From assembly GCA_011088105.1 (NCBI GenBank), contig JAALKI010000027.1:1-36196 (forward strand): a stretch of DNA of 36,196 nucleotides. The letters run 5' to 3'. Positions within the stretch are counted from its first letter, which is position 1, and every line of letters starts with the position of its first letter. A model generated the notes under the pieces. It was not told where the DNA came from. It was given only the letters and a program-made list of their open reading frames with translations, and did no database searches. This document shows, in pieces, positions 24,997 through 34,017 of this stretch. Source of the DNA: Nitrospirota bacterium. Its GTDB lineage: Bacteria > Nitrospirota > Nitrospiria > Nitrospirales > UBA8639. A program made the translations under genes and the position numbers.

Positions 24997-26751
24997 TTGT
25001 CCAACAGTGACCCTATTTCTCAAGGCATTGGTAGGGCATATGTGCCTGACGCGTCAGACTGGATAGCTAATATGGGATTGAAACGACACGACGACCATCT
25101 ACAGGAAATTGAGAAGCTGCGTGGCGAACTCGAATCTGTGGAGGAGGAACTACGGATTTTGTACGGCGCTCAACAAAAGTTAGAGCATGTGCTCAAGCAG
25201 AATGAAACGTTGTCTTCGTGTTTACAAGAAGCGAAAGCACACATTGCATCGCTAAAAACGGAGATAGAAAAATTAACGGCCCCCCCATCTACCTATGCTT
25301 TATTTGTCAGTATGAATGAGGATGATACTGCGAATATCAATGTATCGGGTCGAAAAATGCGTGTCAGTGTCCATCCCTCCATTCAGGGTGAACAATTACA
25401 AAAGGGACAAGAAGTCATTTTGAATGAAGCCTTGAATGTCATCGACGTTCGTGGATTTGATCAACAAGGGCAAGTCGTTCGGTTGAAAGACACGGTCGAT
25501 GAAACTCGAGCGCTGATTCAGCTTCATCATGATGAAGAACGTGTTGTGGAATTAGGCGAGCCATTACTCAAAGAACGACTCAGCGTGGGTGATCATCTCT
25601 TGTATGACGCTCGTTCCGGCTATGTGATGGAGAAAATTCCCAAGGCTGAAGTTGAGCAATTAGTCATTGATGAGGTGCCTGATGTTCACTATGGCAATGT
25701 TGGTGGGCTGGAAAAAGAGTTAGAACAGGTGACTGATGCAGTGGAGCTCCCGTTTATTCATCCGGAGTTATTTGCCGAACATCACCTCACGCCTCCCAAA
25801 GGCGTGTTGTTATATGGGCCGCCTGGATGTGGGAAAACCTTAATTGCCAAGGCTGTGGCGAATTCTATCGCCGAGAAACTCGGACATTCTGTCGATCAAG
25901 ACGTCCGTAGTTTTTTTCTGCACGTCAAAGGTCCAGAGTTGCTCAATAAATATGTCGGAGAGTCTGAGCGACATATTCGTGAAGTTTTTGCTAAAGCTCG
26001 GGAAAAGGCATCGTCTGGCAGTCCGGTAATTGTCTTTTTCGACGAGATGGATGCGTTGTTTCGGACAAGAGGAACCGGGATCTCGTCCGATATCGAATCT
26101 ACAATCGTTCCTCAATTCCTTGCTGAAATCGATGGGGTTGAACGACTGCAGAACGTGATTGTTATTGGAGCCAGTAATCGACAAGATCTTATTGATCCAG
26201 CCGTTCTTCGGCCAGGGCGTTTGGACGTCAAAATTAAAATCCCACGTCCTGAAAAGCACGGAGCAAAAGACATTTTGGCAAAATACCTAACCCCTGATTT
26301 GCCTTTTGCCAAAGAAGCCCTTGATCAACATGAGGGTAAACCTCAAAATGTGGTTGACTCCTTCATCGAGTTGACCGTGGAAGCGATGTATGCGCTTTCA
26401 GAGGAAAACCGGTTTCTCGAAGTGACGTATACGAATGGAGAAAAGGAAGTGTTGTATTTTAAGGATTTCGTCAGTGGAGCTTTGATCGAGGGGATTGTGT
26501 CACGAGCCAAGAAATCTGCTGTGAAACGAGCCATTCGCAACGGAGAAAAAGGCTTGCAAGAAACAGACATGATGGAAGCCATTCGTGATGAATTCAAAGC
26601 TCACGAGGATTTGCCCAATACGACTAATCCAGATGATTGGGCACGCATTGCTGGCAAGAAAGGCGAGAAAATTATTCATGTGCGAACGCTCACATCCTGG
26701 CCTGACGAGGCGAGAGTGATTGAGACTGTCAGTGCCGGTCATTATTTTTAA
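24997..26751 (+). CDS. mpa: Proteasomal AAA ATPase ARC/Mpa
   Basis: This hexameric unfoldase recognises tagged proteins and feeds them to the 20S proteasome. From the TTG at 24997 it has 584 residues; a GTG at 25042 or ATG at 25072 is also possible. A coiled coil spans about residues 35-93 (the region that binds Pup in actinobacteria), followed by OB-fold region(s) at about 97-215 and the AAA domain. Walker A (GPPGCGKT) is at 274-281, Walker B (VIVFFDE) ends at E350, and IGASNRQDLIDPAVLRPGR is the second region of homology. The C-terminus is AGHYF, with tyrosine second to last as in the GQYL/HbYX tails that dock into the proteasome. It is followed by dop after 36 bases. Confidence 0.95.
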   Translation: MSNSDPISQGIGRAYVPDASDWIANMGLKRHDDHLQEIEKLRGELESVEEELRILYGAQQKLEHVLKQNETLSSCLQEAKAHIASLKTEIEKLTAPPSTYALFVSMNEDDTANINVSGRKMRVSVHPSIQGEQLQKGQEVILNEALNVIDVRGFDQQGQVVRLKDTVDETRALIQLHHDEERVVELGEPLLKERLSVGDHLLYDARSGYVMEKIPKAEVEQLVIDEVPDVHYGNVGGLEKELEQVTDAVELPFIHPELFAEHHLTPPKGVLLYGPPGCGKTLIAKAVANSIAEKLGHSVDQDVRSFFLHVKGPELLNKYVGESERHIREVFAKAREKASSGSPVIVFFDEMDALFRTRGTGISSDIESTIVPQFLAEIDGVERLQNVIVIGASNRQDLIDPAVLRPGRLDVKIKIPRPEKHGAKDILAKYLTPDLPFAKEALDQHEGKPQNVVDSFIELTVEAMYALSEENRFLEVTYTNGEKEVLYFKDFVSGALIEGIVSRAKKSAVKRAIRNGEKGLQETDMMEAIRDEFKAHEDLPNTTNPDDWARIAGKKGEKIIHVRTLTSWPDEARVIETVSAGHYF

Positions 26752-26787
26752 TTATTTCCTGTTCTTGGGCTTGCTTATGAGGTACAC

Positions 26788-28263
26788 GTGCAACGAATTA
26801 TGGGCACGGAAACAGAATTCGGCATTTTGTCCCGTGATGGAGATCGATCTGATCCTGTCGCCAACTCTCTCCAATTGATTGCTCACTATCCCTCCCTTCT
26901 CGCTCCACAGGGTATCTGGGATTATGAGAATGAAAATCCCCTACTAGATGCCCGAGGCTTTCAAGTTGAAGGTGAACGAGAACGCCCGGGGCCTGCCTAC
27001 AATCGGCAACTCAATAAATTGTTAGCCAATGGGGGACGGTTGTATGTGGATGGTGCCCACCCTGAATATTCCACGCCCGAATGTCATCATCCACGCGAAC
27101 TGGTTGCTTATGAGCGGGCAGGCGAGTGTGTTGCTGCTGCGTGCCTGCGTGCCATGAATGAACAATACGGCACCGATGCTTTTTATTTGTATAAAAACAA
27201 TTCGGATGGGAAAGGCAACAGTTATGGGTACCATGAGAATTATCTATTGGCTCGATCTGTTCCCTTCGACATGATTGTTCAAGGGCTGTTACCTTTTTTT
27301 GTGACACGACAAATTTTTGCTGGTGCTGGTAAGGTTGGTGCTGAAAATGCCACTGATCCTGTTGCCTATCAAATTGCACAGCGGTCAGATTTTTTTGAAT
27401 GCCTGGTTGATTTGAATACCATGGTGAATCGGCCCATCATCAATACCCGAGATGAACCCCATGCCGATCCTTCACGATTTCGTCGCCTTCATGTAATTGT
27501 AGGTGACGCGAACATGTCTGAATGGTCAACCTATTTGAAGGTCGGGACAGCGGCCATTGTTATTCAGATGCTAGAAGCTGGAGCTGACCTTCCGGCTCTG
27601 GTGCTCAACAATCCCATTGAGGCCATCAAAGCCATCTCTCGTGATTGGCAATTCGAATATGATATTCAGTTGGAAGGTGGAAAGAACATTTCAGCCATTG
27701 ACCTTCAGCGCCAATATCTTCATGCCGCACATCAATTTTTTGCCTGCCATGAATTGACCACGACGACGAAAGATCTCCTAGTCCATTGGGAACGCGTTTT
27801 GGATCAACTTGAACAAGATCCGATGCAATTGGCTGATGAGCTTGACTGGGTTGCCAAACGGGCTATGATGTTATCATACATGGGACGCAAAGGTTGTGGT
27901 TGGGATGATCCGCGAATCAAACTGCTTGATCTGCAATATCATGATATTCGTCCAGACAAGGGGGTGTATCATGCCCTTGAGCGAGGCAATCGAATCAAAC
28001 GGCTGTTGAACGATGCGGATATTCAAACAGCAGAGTATCATCCACCATCAGAAAGCCGAGCCTATTTTCGAGGGATGTGTCTGAAAAAATTCCCGCAGGC
28101 TGTCTATGGGATGAGCTGGACGTCTGTGCTATTTGATGTGGGCAAGAATGCGATTAAGCGAATTCCCTTGATGAATCCATCACGTGGGACGCAAGCGTTG
28201 ACCCAAGATCTCTTTGAGGGCGTTGAGACGGTTGACCAGTTATTGGAGCGATTGGAGTCGTAG
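26788..28263 (+). CDS. dop: Dop, deamidase/depupylase of the proteasome tag
   Basis: The 491-residue protein is of the glutamine-synthetase-like Dop/PafA family. It starts at a GTG (MQRIMGTETEFGI). The Dop-type loop is present (about 20-75, with WDYENENPLLDARGF), which separates Dop from PafA. Catalytic D88 lies in LYVDGAHPEYSTPE. Other matching blocks are LYKNNSDGKGNSYG, INTRDEPHAD and LVDLQYHDIR-like LLDLQYHDIRPDKG. Dop deamidates the C-terminal Gln of Pup and removes the tag from proteins. With prcB 30 bases downstream, there is no room for the pup gene that usually lies here. Confidence 0.95.
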   Translation: MQRIMGTETEFGILSRDGDRSDPVANSLQLIAHYPSLLAPQGIWDYENENPLLDARGFQVEGERERPGPAYNRQLNKLLANGGRLYVDGAHPEYSTPECHHPRELVAYERAGECVAAACLRAMNEQYGTDAFYLYKNNSDGKGNSYGYHENYLLARSVPFDMIVQGLLPFFVTRQIFAGAGKVGAENATDPVAYQIAQRSDFFECLVDLNTMVNRPIINTRDEPHADPSRFRRLHVIVGDANMSEWSTYLKVGTAAIVIQMLEAGADLPALVLNNPIEAIKAISRDWQFEYDIQLEGGKNISAIDLQRQYLHAAHQFFACHELTTTTKDLLVHWERVLDQLEQDPMQLADELDWVAKRAMMLSYMGRKGCGWDDPRIKLLDLQYHDIRPDKGVYHALERGNRIKRLLNDADIQTAEYHPPSESRAYFRGMCLKKFPQAVYGMSWTSVLFDVGKNAIKRIPLMNPSRGTQALTQDLFEGVETVDQLLERLES

Positions 28264-28293
28264 TGCATTGCCGAAACCATTACCCGTGAGGCT

Positions 28294-29115
28294 ATGATGT
28301 TGTTCAATCATCATTGTTCGAGCTTTTTGGAATTCCTCCAACAGGAAAAGCCTGAGCTGATGCCGGCGGCACGGTGGGCAGCCGCGTCGGTCTCTGAAGG
28401 ATTTTCTGCCGAAACCATTCGCAGAGAGTATCTGGCAACCCTGGCACATGGGACGACGATTCTCGCTCTGCGATATCATCAAGGGGTCATTATTGCGGGC
28501 GATCGTCGTGCGACAGAAGGGTTTCAGGTGGCAGACCGTCGAATGGAAAAAGTGTATACAACAGATAGCCATTCGGCTATGGCTATTGCAGGGACGGCTG
28601 GGCCATGTATGGAAATGGCAAAATTGTTTAGCATCGAATTAGAGCATTATGAAAAAGTTGACGGCATTCCGTTATCGTGTGAAGGCAAAGCAAATCGATT
28701 GGCGCATATGGTTAAGGCAAATTTGCCGATGGTTTTGCAAGGACTTGTGGTTGTTCCCCTCTTTGTTGGCTACGATCACAAAGATGCTCAAGGACGGATG
28801 TTTAAATATGATATTGCTGGCGGACGCTATGAAGAAACCGATTATCATGCGGTCGGTTCTGGAGGGAAAGATGCGCGGATTACGATCAAGGAACACTTTC
28901 GGCGAAATGCTACAGAACAAGACACGATCCGTATCGCGTTGTTGGCCCTTTTGAATGCGGCAGATGAGGATGTAGGAACCGGAGGGCCAGATCGGACCCG
29001 ACGCATCTATCCAACGATGAAGCTTGTCGACTCTGAGGGCGTGCGAGATGTTGAAGAGTCGCAAGTCGCAGCGATCTGTGAAGAAATTGCAGCTTCACGA
29101 GGAGAGGATCAGTAA
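28294..29115 (+). CDS. prcB: Proteasome beta subunit PrcB
   Basis: The 273-residue N-terminal nucleophile hydrolase is the catalytic subunit of the 20S proteasome. A propeptide of 53 residues (with SSFLEFLQQEKPELMPA, very close to actinobacterial PrcB) ends at HGTT; self-cleavage between G53 and T54 exposes the catalytic threonine. In mature numbering D17 (AGDRRAT) and K33 (MEKVY) are in place. GSGGKDAR and DEDVGTGGPDRTRRIYPT near the C-terminus also fit. Tandem ATGs at 28294 and 28297 make the start uncertain by one codon. It is in the same frame as dop, separated by a single TAG and a short linker. Confidence 0.96.
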   Translation: MMLFNHHCSSFLEFLQQEKPELMPAARWAAASVSEGFSAETIRREYLATLAHGTTILALRYHQGVIIAGDRRATEGFQVADRRMEKVYTTDSHSAMAIAGTAGPCMEMAKLFSIELEHYEKVDGIPLSCEGKANRLAHMVKANLPMVLQGLVVVPLFVGYDHKDAQGRMFKYDIAGGRYEETDYHAVGSGGKDARITIKEHFRRNATEQDTIRIALLALLNAADEDVGTGGPDRTRRIYPTMKLVDSEGVRDVEESQVAAICEEIAASRGEDQ

Positions 29116-29117
29116 CC

Positions 29118-29801
29118 ATGTCTATGCCATACTATATTTCGCCTGAACAACTTATGCAGGATAAGGCGGAGTATGCCAAAAAAGGCATTGCGAAAGGCCG
29201 ATCGATTATCGCGATGGAATATGAACATGGGGTATTGTTTGTTGCGGATAATCCCAGCACTTCCTTGTTTAAAGTTTCAGAAATTTATGATGCTATTGCC
29301 TTTTCAGGTGCTGGTAAATATAGCGAGTTTGAGCACCTTCGAAAGGCAGGCATTCAACATGCCGATCTGAAAGGCTTCATGTATAGCCGGCAGGATGTGA
29401 CGGCGCGGTCTTTAGCGAATGGATATTCTCAAACGCTCGGGACAATTTTTAGTCAAGAGCTGAAACCCTTCGAAGTTGAAATCCTTGTGGCGCAGGTTGG
29501 CGAACAAGCTGGGAGTAATGAATTGTATCGGATTGCGTTTGATGGCACGATCTTCCATGATCGATTGTTTTCGGTGATTGGAGGTCGTTCGGAAGCGTTG
29601 CTCATGGCACTTCGAAAACGAGAGCATAGTGAGCGGCTTAACCATGATGCGGCGTTGACTCATTGCCTGGAGGCCTTGGAACACGTTCATGATCAGAAAA
29701 TCTCTCGTGAGGCTGTGGAAGTGGCTGTTTTGGATCGAACCCGGAATGGCCGGAAATTCATGCGTATTCCTTCGACACCCTCTTCCGTTTCTCACTCTTG
29801 A
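29118..29801 (+). CDS. prcA: Proteasome alpha subunit PrcA
   Basis: The 227-residue alpha subunit forms the outer ring and gate of the 20S proteasome. The N-terminal YYISPEQLMQDKAEYAKKGIAKGRS is the bacterial alpha-subunit signature, followed by FVADNPSTSLFKVSEIYDAIAFSGAGKYSEFEHLR. The catalytic threonine is absent, as expected. The start lies two bases after the prcB stop, so the subunits are coupled. The C-terminus is hydrophilic (STPSSVSHS). Confidence 0.96.
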   Translation: MSMPYYISPEQLMQDKAEYAKKGIAKGRSIIAMEYEHGVLFVADNPSTSLFKVSEIYDAIAFSGAGKYSEFEHLRKAGIQHADLKGFMYSRQDVTARSLANGYSQTLGTIFSQELKPFEVEILVAQVGEQAGSNELYRIAFDGTIFHDRLFSVIGGRSEALLMALRKREHSERLNHDAALTHCLEALEHVHDQKISREAVEVAVLDRTRNGRKFMRIPSTPSSVSHS

Positions 29802-29864
29802 CTCCTTTCTATTTTTGAGGGCATCCATCATCTTGTCCTCGATGGTCCATGGGCTGAGGCCGTC

Positions 29865-31244
29865 ATGAAACGCATTGTTGGGTTGGAATGTGAATATGGA
29901 TTAACCTTTTCGCCAATCGGACGAGTCTATCTGCCTATTGAGAAAATCCTCGGATATATTTTTGAAGGGCTCATTCCCAATAGTTGGCCATCAAATGCGT
30001 TTCTCACTAATGGCGCGCGATTTTATCAGGATACAGGGTGTCATCCTGAATATTCTACGCCGGAATGTGATGACGTTTTTGATCTCGTTGCCCATGAAAA
30101 AGCGGGCGAGCGTATTTTAGAATCATGCCTCCCCGCTGCTGAGGAGCGACTGCGAGAGGAAGGTCTGGCTGGAGATATCTATATCTTTAAAAATAATACA
30201 GACTCATTAGGCAATACGTATGGGGCTCATGAAAATTTCCTCATGCGCCGGGACGTTGATTTTTGGAAAGTTTCGGAACAACTCATCCCATTTTTTGTGA
30301 CGCGTCAAATTTTTTCTGGAGCGGGAAAAGTTCTTAAGGTATCTGGGCAGCCGCAGTATTTTATTTCTCAACGCGCTCAACATATTCACGAAAAAACCTC
30401 TTCTTCGACAACCTCTTCTCGCAGCATCATTAATACACGGGATGAACCCCATGCCGATGCTGAACGCTATCGGCGGCTTCACATTATTCTGGGCGATTCC
30501 AATATGTCTGAGTTTGCCATTTTTCTTAAAGTCGGCACGGCGATGCTGGTTCTCTCTATGATGGAAGAAGGGTGGTGCGTGCCAGGGATTGAACTTGAGG
30601 ATCCTGTGAAAGCGATTCGAGATGTCTCGCGTGATATCACTTTGAAAAGACGTATTAAACTTGAAGATGGTCGGGAGTTAACGGCCCTTGAAATTCAGTG
30701 GCTGTACTGCGAACGCGCTTGGGAATATTTGGAATCCCAATCAGCAGACCCTGTGATGGAACAGGTATGGCATGAGTGGAGACGAGTGCTGGAGGCATTA
30801 GGAGATGATCCGATGCGCTTGGTCCGGGAGGTGGACTGGGTCACAAAATACTGGCTTATCCAATCCTATATGAGGAAAAAAAGGTGTGAGTGGGATGATC
30901 CACGAGTTGCGATGATGGATCTTCAATACCATGACGTCAATCGCACGCGAGGCTTGTATCACGTCTTGGATTCTCACGGTAAAACCGCTAAAGTTGTGGA
31001 TGAGCAAGCCATTGAGCGGGCTATGACCATTCCTCCTCAGTCTACCCGAGCCAAAGTTCGAGGAGACTTTATTCGATTTGCTCGAGCCAAGAACCGATCG
31101 TATACCGTAGATTGGACCTATTTGAAATTGAACGGCTATTGGGAAGAAACCATTCTCTGTATGGATCCCTTCAGCCCATTGAATTCGCGAGTGGAAGAGT
31201 TACTGGCACAAGTTCCTGGGTGTGGTTCAGCCTATGAAGTATGA
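29865..31244 (+). CDS. pafA: PafA, ligase that conjugates the proteasome tag
   Basis: The 459-residue enzyme activates the C-terminal carboxylate of Pup-like tags with ATP and links it to lysines. It opens with MKRIVGLECEYGLTF and lacks the Dop loop. Catalytic D56 is in ARFYQDTGCHPEYSTPEC. IFKNNTDSLGNTYGAHENFL, INTRDEPHADAERYRRLH and MMDLQYHDVNRTRGLYHVL are conserved blocks shared with Dop. The C-terminal domain binds proteasome and substrate in actinobacterial homologues. It follows prcA by 63 bases and overlaps the next gene's start by 11. Confidence 0.95.
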   Translation: MKRIVGLECEYGLTFSPIGRVYLPIEKILGYIFEGLIPNSWPSNAFLTNGARFYQDTGCHPEYSTPECDDVFDLVAHEKAGERILESCLPAAEERLREEGLAGDIYIFKNNTDSLGNTYGAHENFLMRRDVDFWKVSEQLIPFFVTRQIFSGAGKVLKVSGQPQYFISQRAQHIHEKTSSSTTSSRSIINTRDEPHADAERYRRLHIILGDSNMSEFAIFLKVGTAMLVLSMMEEGWCVPGIELEDPVKAIRDVSRDITLKRRIKLEDGRELTALEIQWLYCERAWEYLESQSADPVMEQVWHEWRRVLEALGDDPMRLVREVDWVTKYWLIQSYMRKKRCEWDDPRVAMMDLQYHDVNRTRGLYHVLDSHGKTAKVVDEQAIERAMTIPPQSTRAKVRGDFIRFARAKNRSYTVDWTYLKLNGYWEETILCMDPFSPLNSRVEELLAQVPGCGSAYEV

Positions 31245-32139
31245 TTGTTGTTGTCTTATCGTCATTATGGCCATTATGGTTGCGAGTGTACTGCCTGTAG
31301 AGGTGGCTCCGTATGTATGGGGAGAGCAGCTAAATGAGTCTCCACGCTTGGTTGGAGAACAGGGAGATGTCCTGTTGGTCCGAATCTCTTTAGCTGACCA
31401 TCCACTGACAGTGGTGGGAACCTTTTTGCGTCGTCAGGTTCCATTTGTTTCTGTGGGTGATGGTCCAGACTATGTAGGTCTGCTGGGCATTGATATGCAG
31501 GATACGCCAGGGAGCTATGCGCTGAAGATAAAGGCATCATATCCTGATCATACAGTTCCTATGAGCATGAGTGTTCGTGTGATCAACCATGCGTATCCTG
31601 TGCAACGGTTGACTCTTCCTCGCACTATGGTAGATTTGGATAAAAACACTCTCGTGCGAGTCAAGGCTGAGGCCAAAACTATCAAGAACGTTTTTTTGGG
31701 GCTAACAAAAGAGCGGTGGTGGATGAGCGCATTTGTAAAACCTGTTGAAGGTAAAGTGTCAGGTCGATTTGGAAGTCAGCGTATTATCAATGGTGCCCCT
31801 CGAAGTCCTCATAGTGGAGAAGATATCGCGGCGCCTCGTGGTACAGCAGTGGTCGCGATGAATGAGGGGATGGTGCGGTTGACGATGGATCATTTTTTTA
31901 CAGGGAAAGGCGTCATCATTGATCATGGGCTAGGGCTCTTTTCAATGTACTTTCACTTATCTGCGATCGAGGTTGATCAAGATCAACGTGTGAGAAAAGG
32001 GCAAGTGATTGGCAAGGTTGGATCCACTGGTCGTGCGACAGGCCCTCATCTCCATTGGGGGGTGCGGCTTAATGGGGCTCGAGTGAATCCGTATGCATTG
32101 CTCTCAATTCCTGCTGAGGGCTTTTCGCAACCTGAGTAG
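31234..32139 (+). CDS. Exported M23 (LytM-type) metallopeptidase
   Basis: The ATG at 31234 overlaps the pafA stop and starts a hydrophobic signal segment (MKYDCCCLIVIMAIMVASVL); a GTG at 31222 would add four residues. After a beta-rich domain of about 130 residues, the C-terminal M23 domain has the zinc histidine and aspartate in SPHSGEDIAAPRG (H193, D197), MYFHLS and the second zinc histidine in GPHLHWG (H274). M23 enzymes cut peptidoglycan cross-links, or activate amidases when ligands are missing; here the ligands are present. Its link to the proteasome operon may only be shared transcription. Confidence 0.9.
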   Translation: MKYDCCCLIVIMAIMVASVLPVEVAPYVWGEQLNESPRLVGEQGDVLLVRISLADHPLTVVGTFLRRQVPFVSVGDGPDYVGLLGIDMQDTPGSYALKIKASYPDHTVPMSMSVRVINHAYPVQRLTLPRTMVDLDKNTLVRVKAEAKTIKNVFLGLTKERWWMSAFVKPVEGKVSGRFGSQRIINGAPRSPHSGEDIAAPRGTAVVAMNEGMVRLTMDHFFTGKGVIIDHGLGLFSMYFHLSAIEVDQDQRVRKGQVIGKVGSTGRATGPHLHWGVRLNGARVNPYALLSIPAEGFSQPE

Positions 32140-32234
32140 TTTTTTATGACGCTCCACGCTATTAGTTCCAGCCGAAAACATGTTCTTTTGATGAGAAAGG
32201 CGTTATCAGAGTTGAAAGAGGTGATTGTCCTCTG

Positions 32235-32780
32235 ATGATAAAACGGGTCTGTGTCTTCTGTGGTTCTAATCCTGGTATTCACCCGGTCTATGAAACGACT
32301 GCTCGTCAGGTTGGCAAAGAATTGGTTGCGCGGGGTATAGGGTTAGTCTATGGGGCGGGGAATATTGGGTTAATGGGAATCATTGCGAATGAAGTGCTTC
32401 AAGAGGGAGGAGAAGTTATTGGGGTGATTCCAGAATTTCTGCTTGAAAAAGAAATCGCCTGTGATGGGCTGACGTCGCTTCATGTGGTTGACTCCATGCA
32501 TCAACGAAAAGCCCTGATGGCTGATTTGTCCGATGCATTTGTAGCGCTGCCCGGAGGATTTGGTACGTTGGAAGAAATTTGTGAAATGATCACCTGGAGC
32601 CAGCTTGGTCTTCACAAGAAACCCTGTGGGGTGCTGAATATCGATGGGTTCTTTTCTGCATTACTTACTTTTTTCGATCGACAGGTCCACGAGGGGTTTG
32701 TAACATCAGAAAACCGTACGTTGGTTCTTGATGATTCAAATCCTCAGGCGTTGCTTGATCGTCTGGCTAAAAGGATCTAA
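32235..32780 (+). CDS. LOG-family cytokinin riboside 5'-monophosphate phosphoribohydrolase
   Basis: The 181-residue Rossmann-fold enzyme has the LOG signature PGGFGTLEE at 106-114 and the DSMHQRKALM segment at 86-95. LOG proteins hydrolyse nucleoside monophosphates such as AMP or isopentenyl-AMP to the base and ribose phosphate. The first residues (KRVCVFCGSNPG) and VYGAGNIGLMG fit the short, plant-like group. The gene is 95 bases after the M23 gene, same strand, with AGAGGTG upstream of the start. In Mycobacterium tuberculosis the Log enzyme is a proteasome substrate, so its place at the end of this locus is notable. Confidence 0.9.
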   Translation: MIKRVCVFCGSNPGIHPVYETTARQVGKELVARGIGLVYGAGNIGLMGIIANEVLQEGGEVIGVIPEFLLEKEIACDGLTSLHVVDSMHQRKALMADLSDAFVALPGGFGTLEEICEMITWSQLGLHKKPCGVLNIDGFFSALLTFFDRQVHEGFVTSENRTLVLDDSNPQALLDRLAKRI

Positions 32781-32845
32781 GTTTCAGGCCCAAGACCCTC
32801 TGCGGATTTTTTCTTCCATTTCAAGGAAGCACACGGCTTATTCAA

Positions 32846-33643
32846 TCAATACGCGGGAGGTCTTGATAATGGTCGGCCGGTAATAATCTCAATGGCGCGT
32901 AGATTATCAAAGGCATATGGAGATTGTCCGGTCGTCACCACCCCTACACTCCCGGATTGTAATTCAGATCCAGAGACAGAAAGAATGCGGTGATGATCTA
33001 AGTGAATATTTACAAAGTCTCTGCTGACAATTGTTCTTCGTTGAATACGAAGAAGATGCCAGTCCACATCTTCAGGTTCAAAATTTTCTTCGGCCATCAC
33101 GGAAATCTTTCCATCTAGGACACGAATCGCTTGCATAAGTTTTGCTTGAGGGTCAAAGAGGACTCCGTAGAAATTCTTCTCGTCTTTTGCTGCAAAAATT
33201 ACCCCGCCACTCCCAGGCATGTCTGACTGCTTTCGCAATCGTACGGCTAGGTCAACGTATTGAAGATCAATGTCGTTTGCCAATAGGACGTGGATACACG
33301 ATAGCTGTGGACAGGTTGCAGACTGCACGACCGTGTGCGTGCCACTGGGTGCGCCTGAAATTGATGTGATCTCCCAGTTGTCTGTCGTGGGGCCTCCTAC
33401 TGTATGGGCCTTGAATAGGGCAGGAACAGAGCCCTCTTTTCCTTTTTCGAAATTCCATTCTTTATAGATAGGAGGAGATGTACGGAACGTGGCACGAGGA
33501 AGTTCTTTCAAGGGGGGCTCAGTCTCGGCCAAGGCCGAATAGGGTGACCCAAAGAATATGGGAAGTCCAATGAATATGTAGACAGCGTAGAAAAGTTTTC
33601 TGGAACGGAAAAGTGGGTCAAGAAGAAATTGCTCGGTGAACAT
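32846..33643 (-). CDS. Exported protein with a LamG/DUF1080-like fold, unknown function
   Basis: The ATG at 33643 has AAGGAG upstream and starts a signal peptide (LFYAVYIFIGLPIFFG, cleavage near SALAE); the open frame runs to 33760 but that region looks non-coding. The mature part of about 225 residues begins with a proline-rich stretch, then a beta-sandwich pattern (WNFEKGKEGSVPALFKA, DNWEIT, GGVIFAAKDEKNFYGVLFDP, LLRIQRRT, SGSVGVVTTGQSPYAFDNLRAIEI), as in concanavalin-like LamG and DUF1080 domains. These bind or cut glycans; here only the fold is suggested. It is convergent with the LOG gene. Confidence 0.7.
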   Translation of the reverse strand: MFTEQFLLDPLFRSRKLFYAVYIFIGLPIFFGSPYSALAETEPPLKELPRATFRTSPPIYKEWNFEKGKEGSVPALFKAHTVGGPTTDNWEITSISGAPSGTHTVVQSATCPQLSCIHVLLANDIDLQYVDLAVRLRKQSDMPGSGGVIFAAKDEKNFYGVLFDPQAKLMQAIRVLDGKISVMAEENFEPEDVDWHLLRIQRRTIVSRDFVNIHLDHHRILSVSGSELQSGSVGVVTTGQSPYAFDNLRAIEIITGRPLSRPPAY

Positions 33644-34017
33644 AATACTCCTTGCTAAAAAAGAAAATAAAACCCGAGTTCTAGCTATGGTGTAGCCTTT
33701 CCAACTGCTATTGTACAGCACTGGAATAGCCTCTAATAAGAAAAGTACGAAAAATTTCATTGGGAATCAAGGTTAGGGAGAAGATTGGGGCATGGGAGTA
33801 ATTATTGTATCATATATTCTCCTCAAAATGAATGCGTATGGAAGCAATTCAGACTGAAAGTGGTGCGGGTCTGGATCTTTTCCAGCAGGTGCCGCGGTTA
33901 GAATATGGTGCGTAACCGCACGTGCAACCACCGATCGTGGCGGAAGGCAATTGATGGAATCAAGGATGTTGACTCCTTGATATTCAAGAATTCTTAATGT
34001 CCTTCTTGTGACCCTAG
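33644..34017. other. Intergenic stretch, no gene recognised
   Basis: I see no ORF with credible start and composition and no RNA gene. A short hairpin (GTGCG, TAAC, CGCAC) occurs at about 33910-33925 with no T-run. The promoter for the exported protein gene is expected in the left part, which is AT-rich around 33800-33820. Confidence 0.4.
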
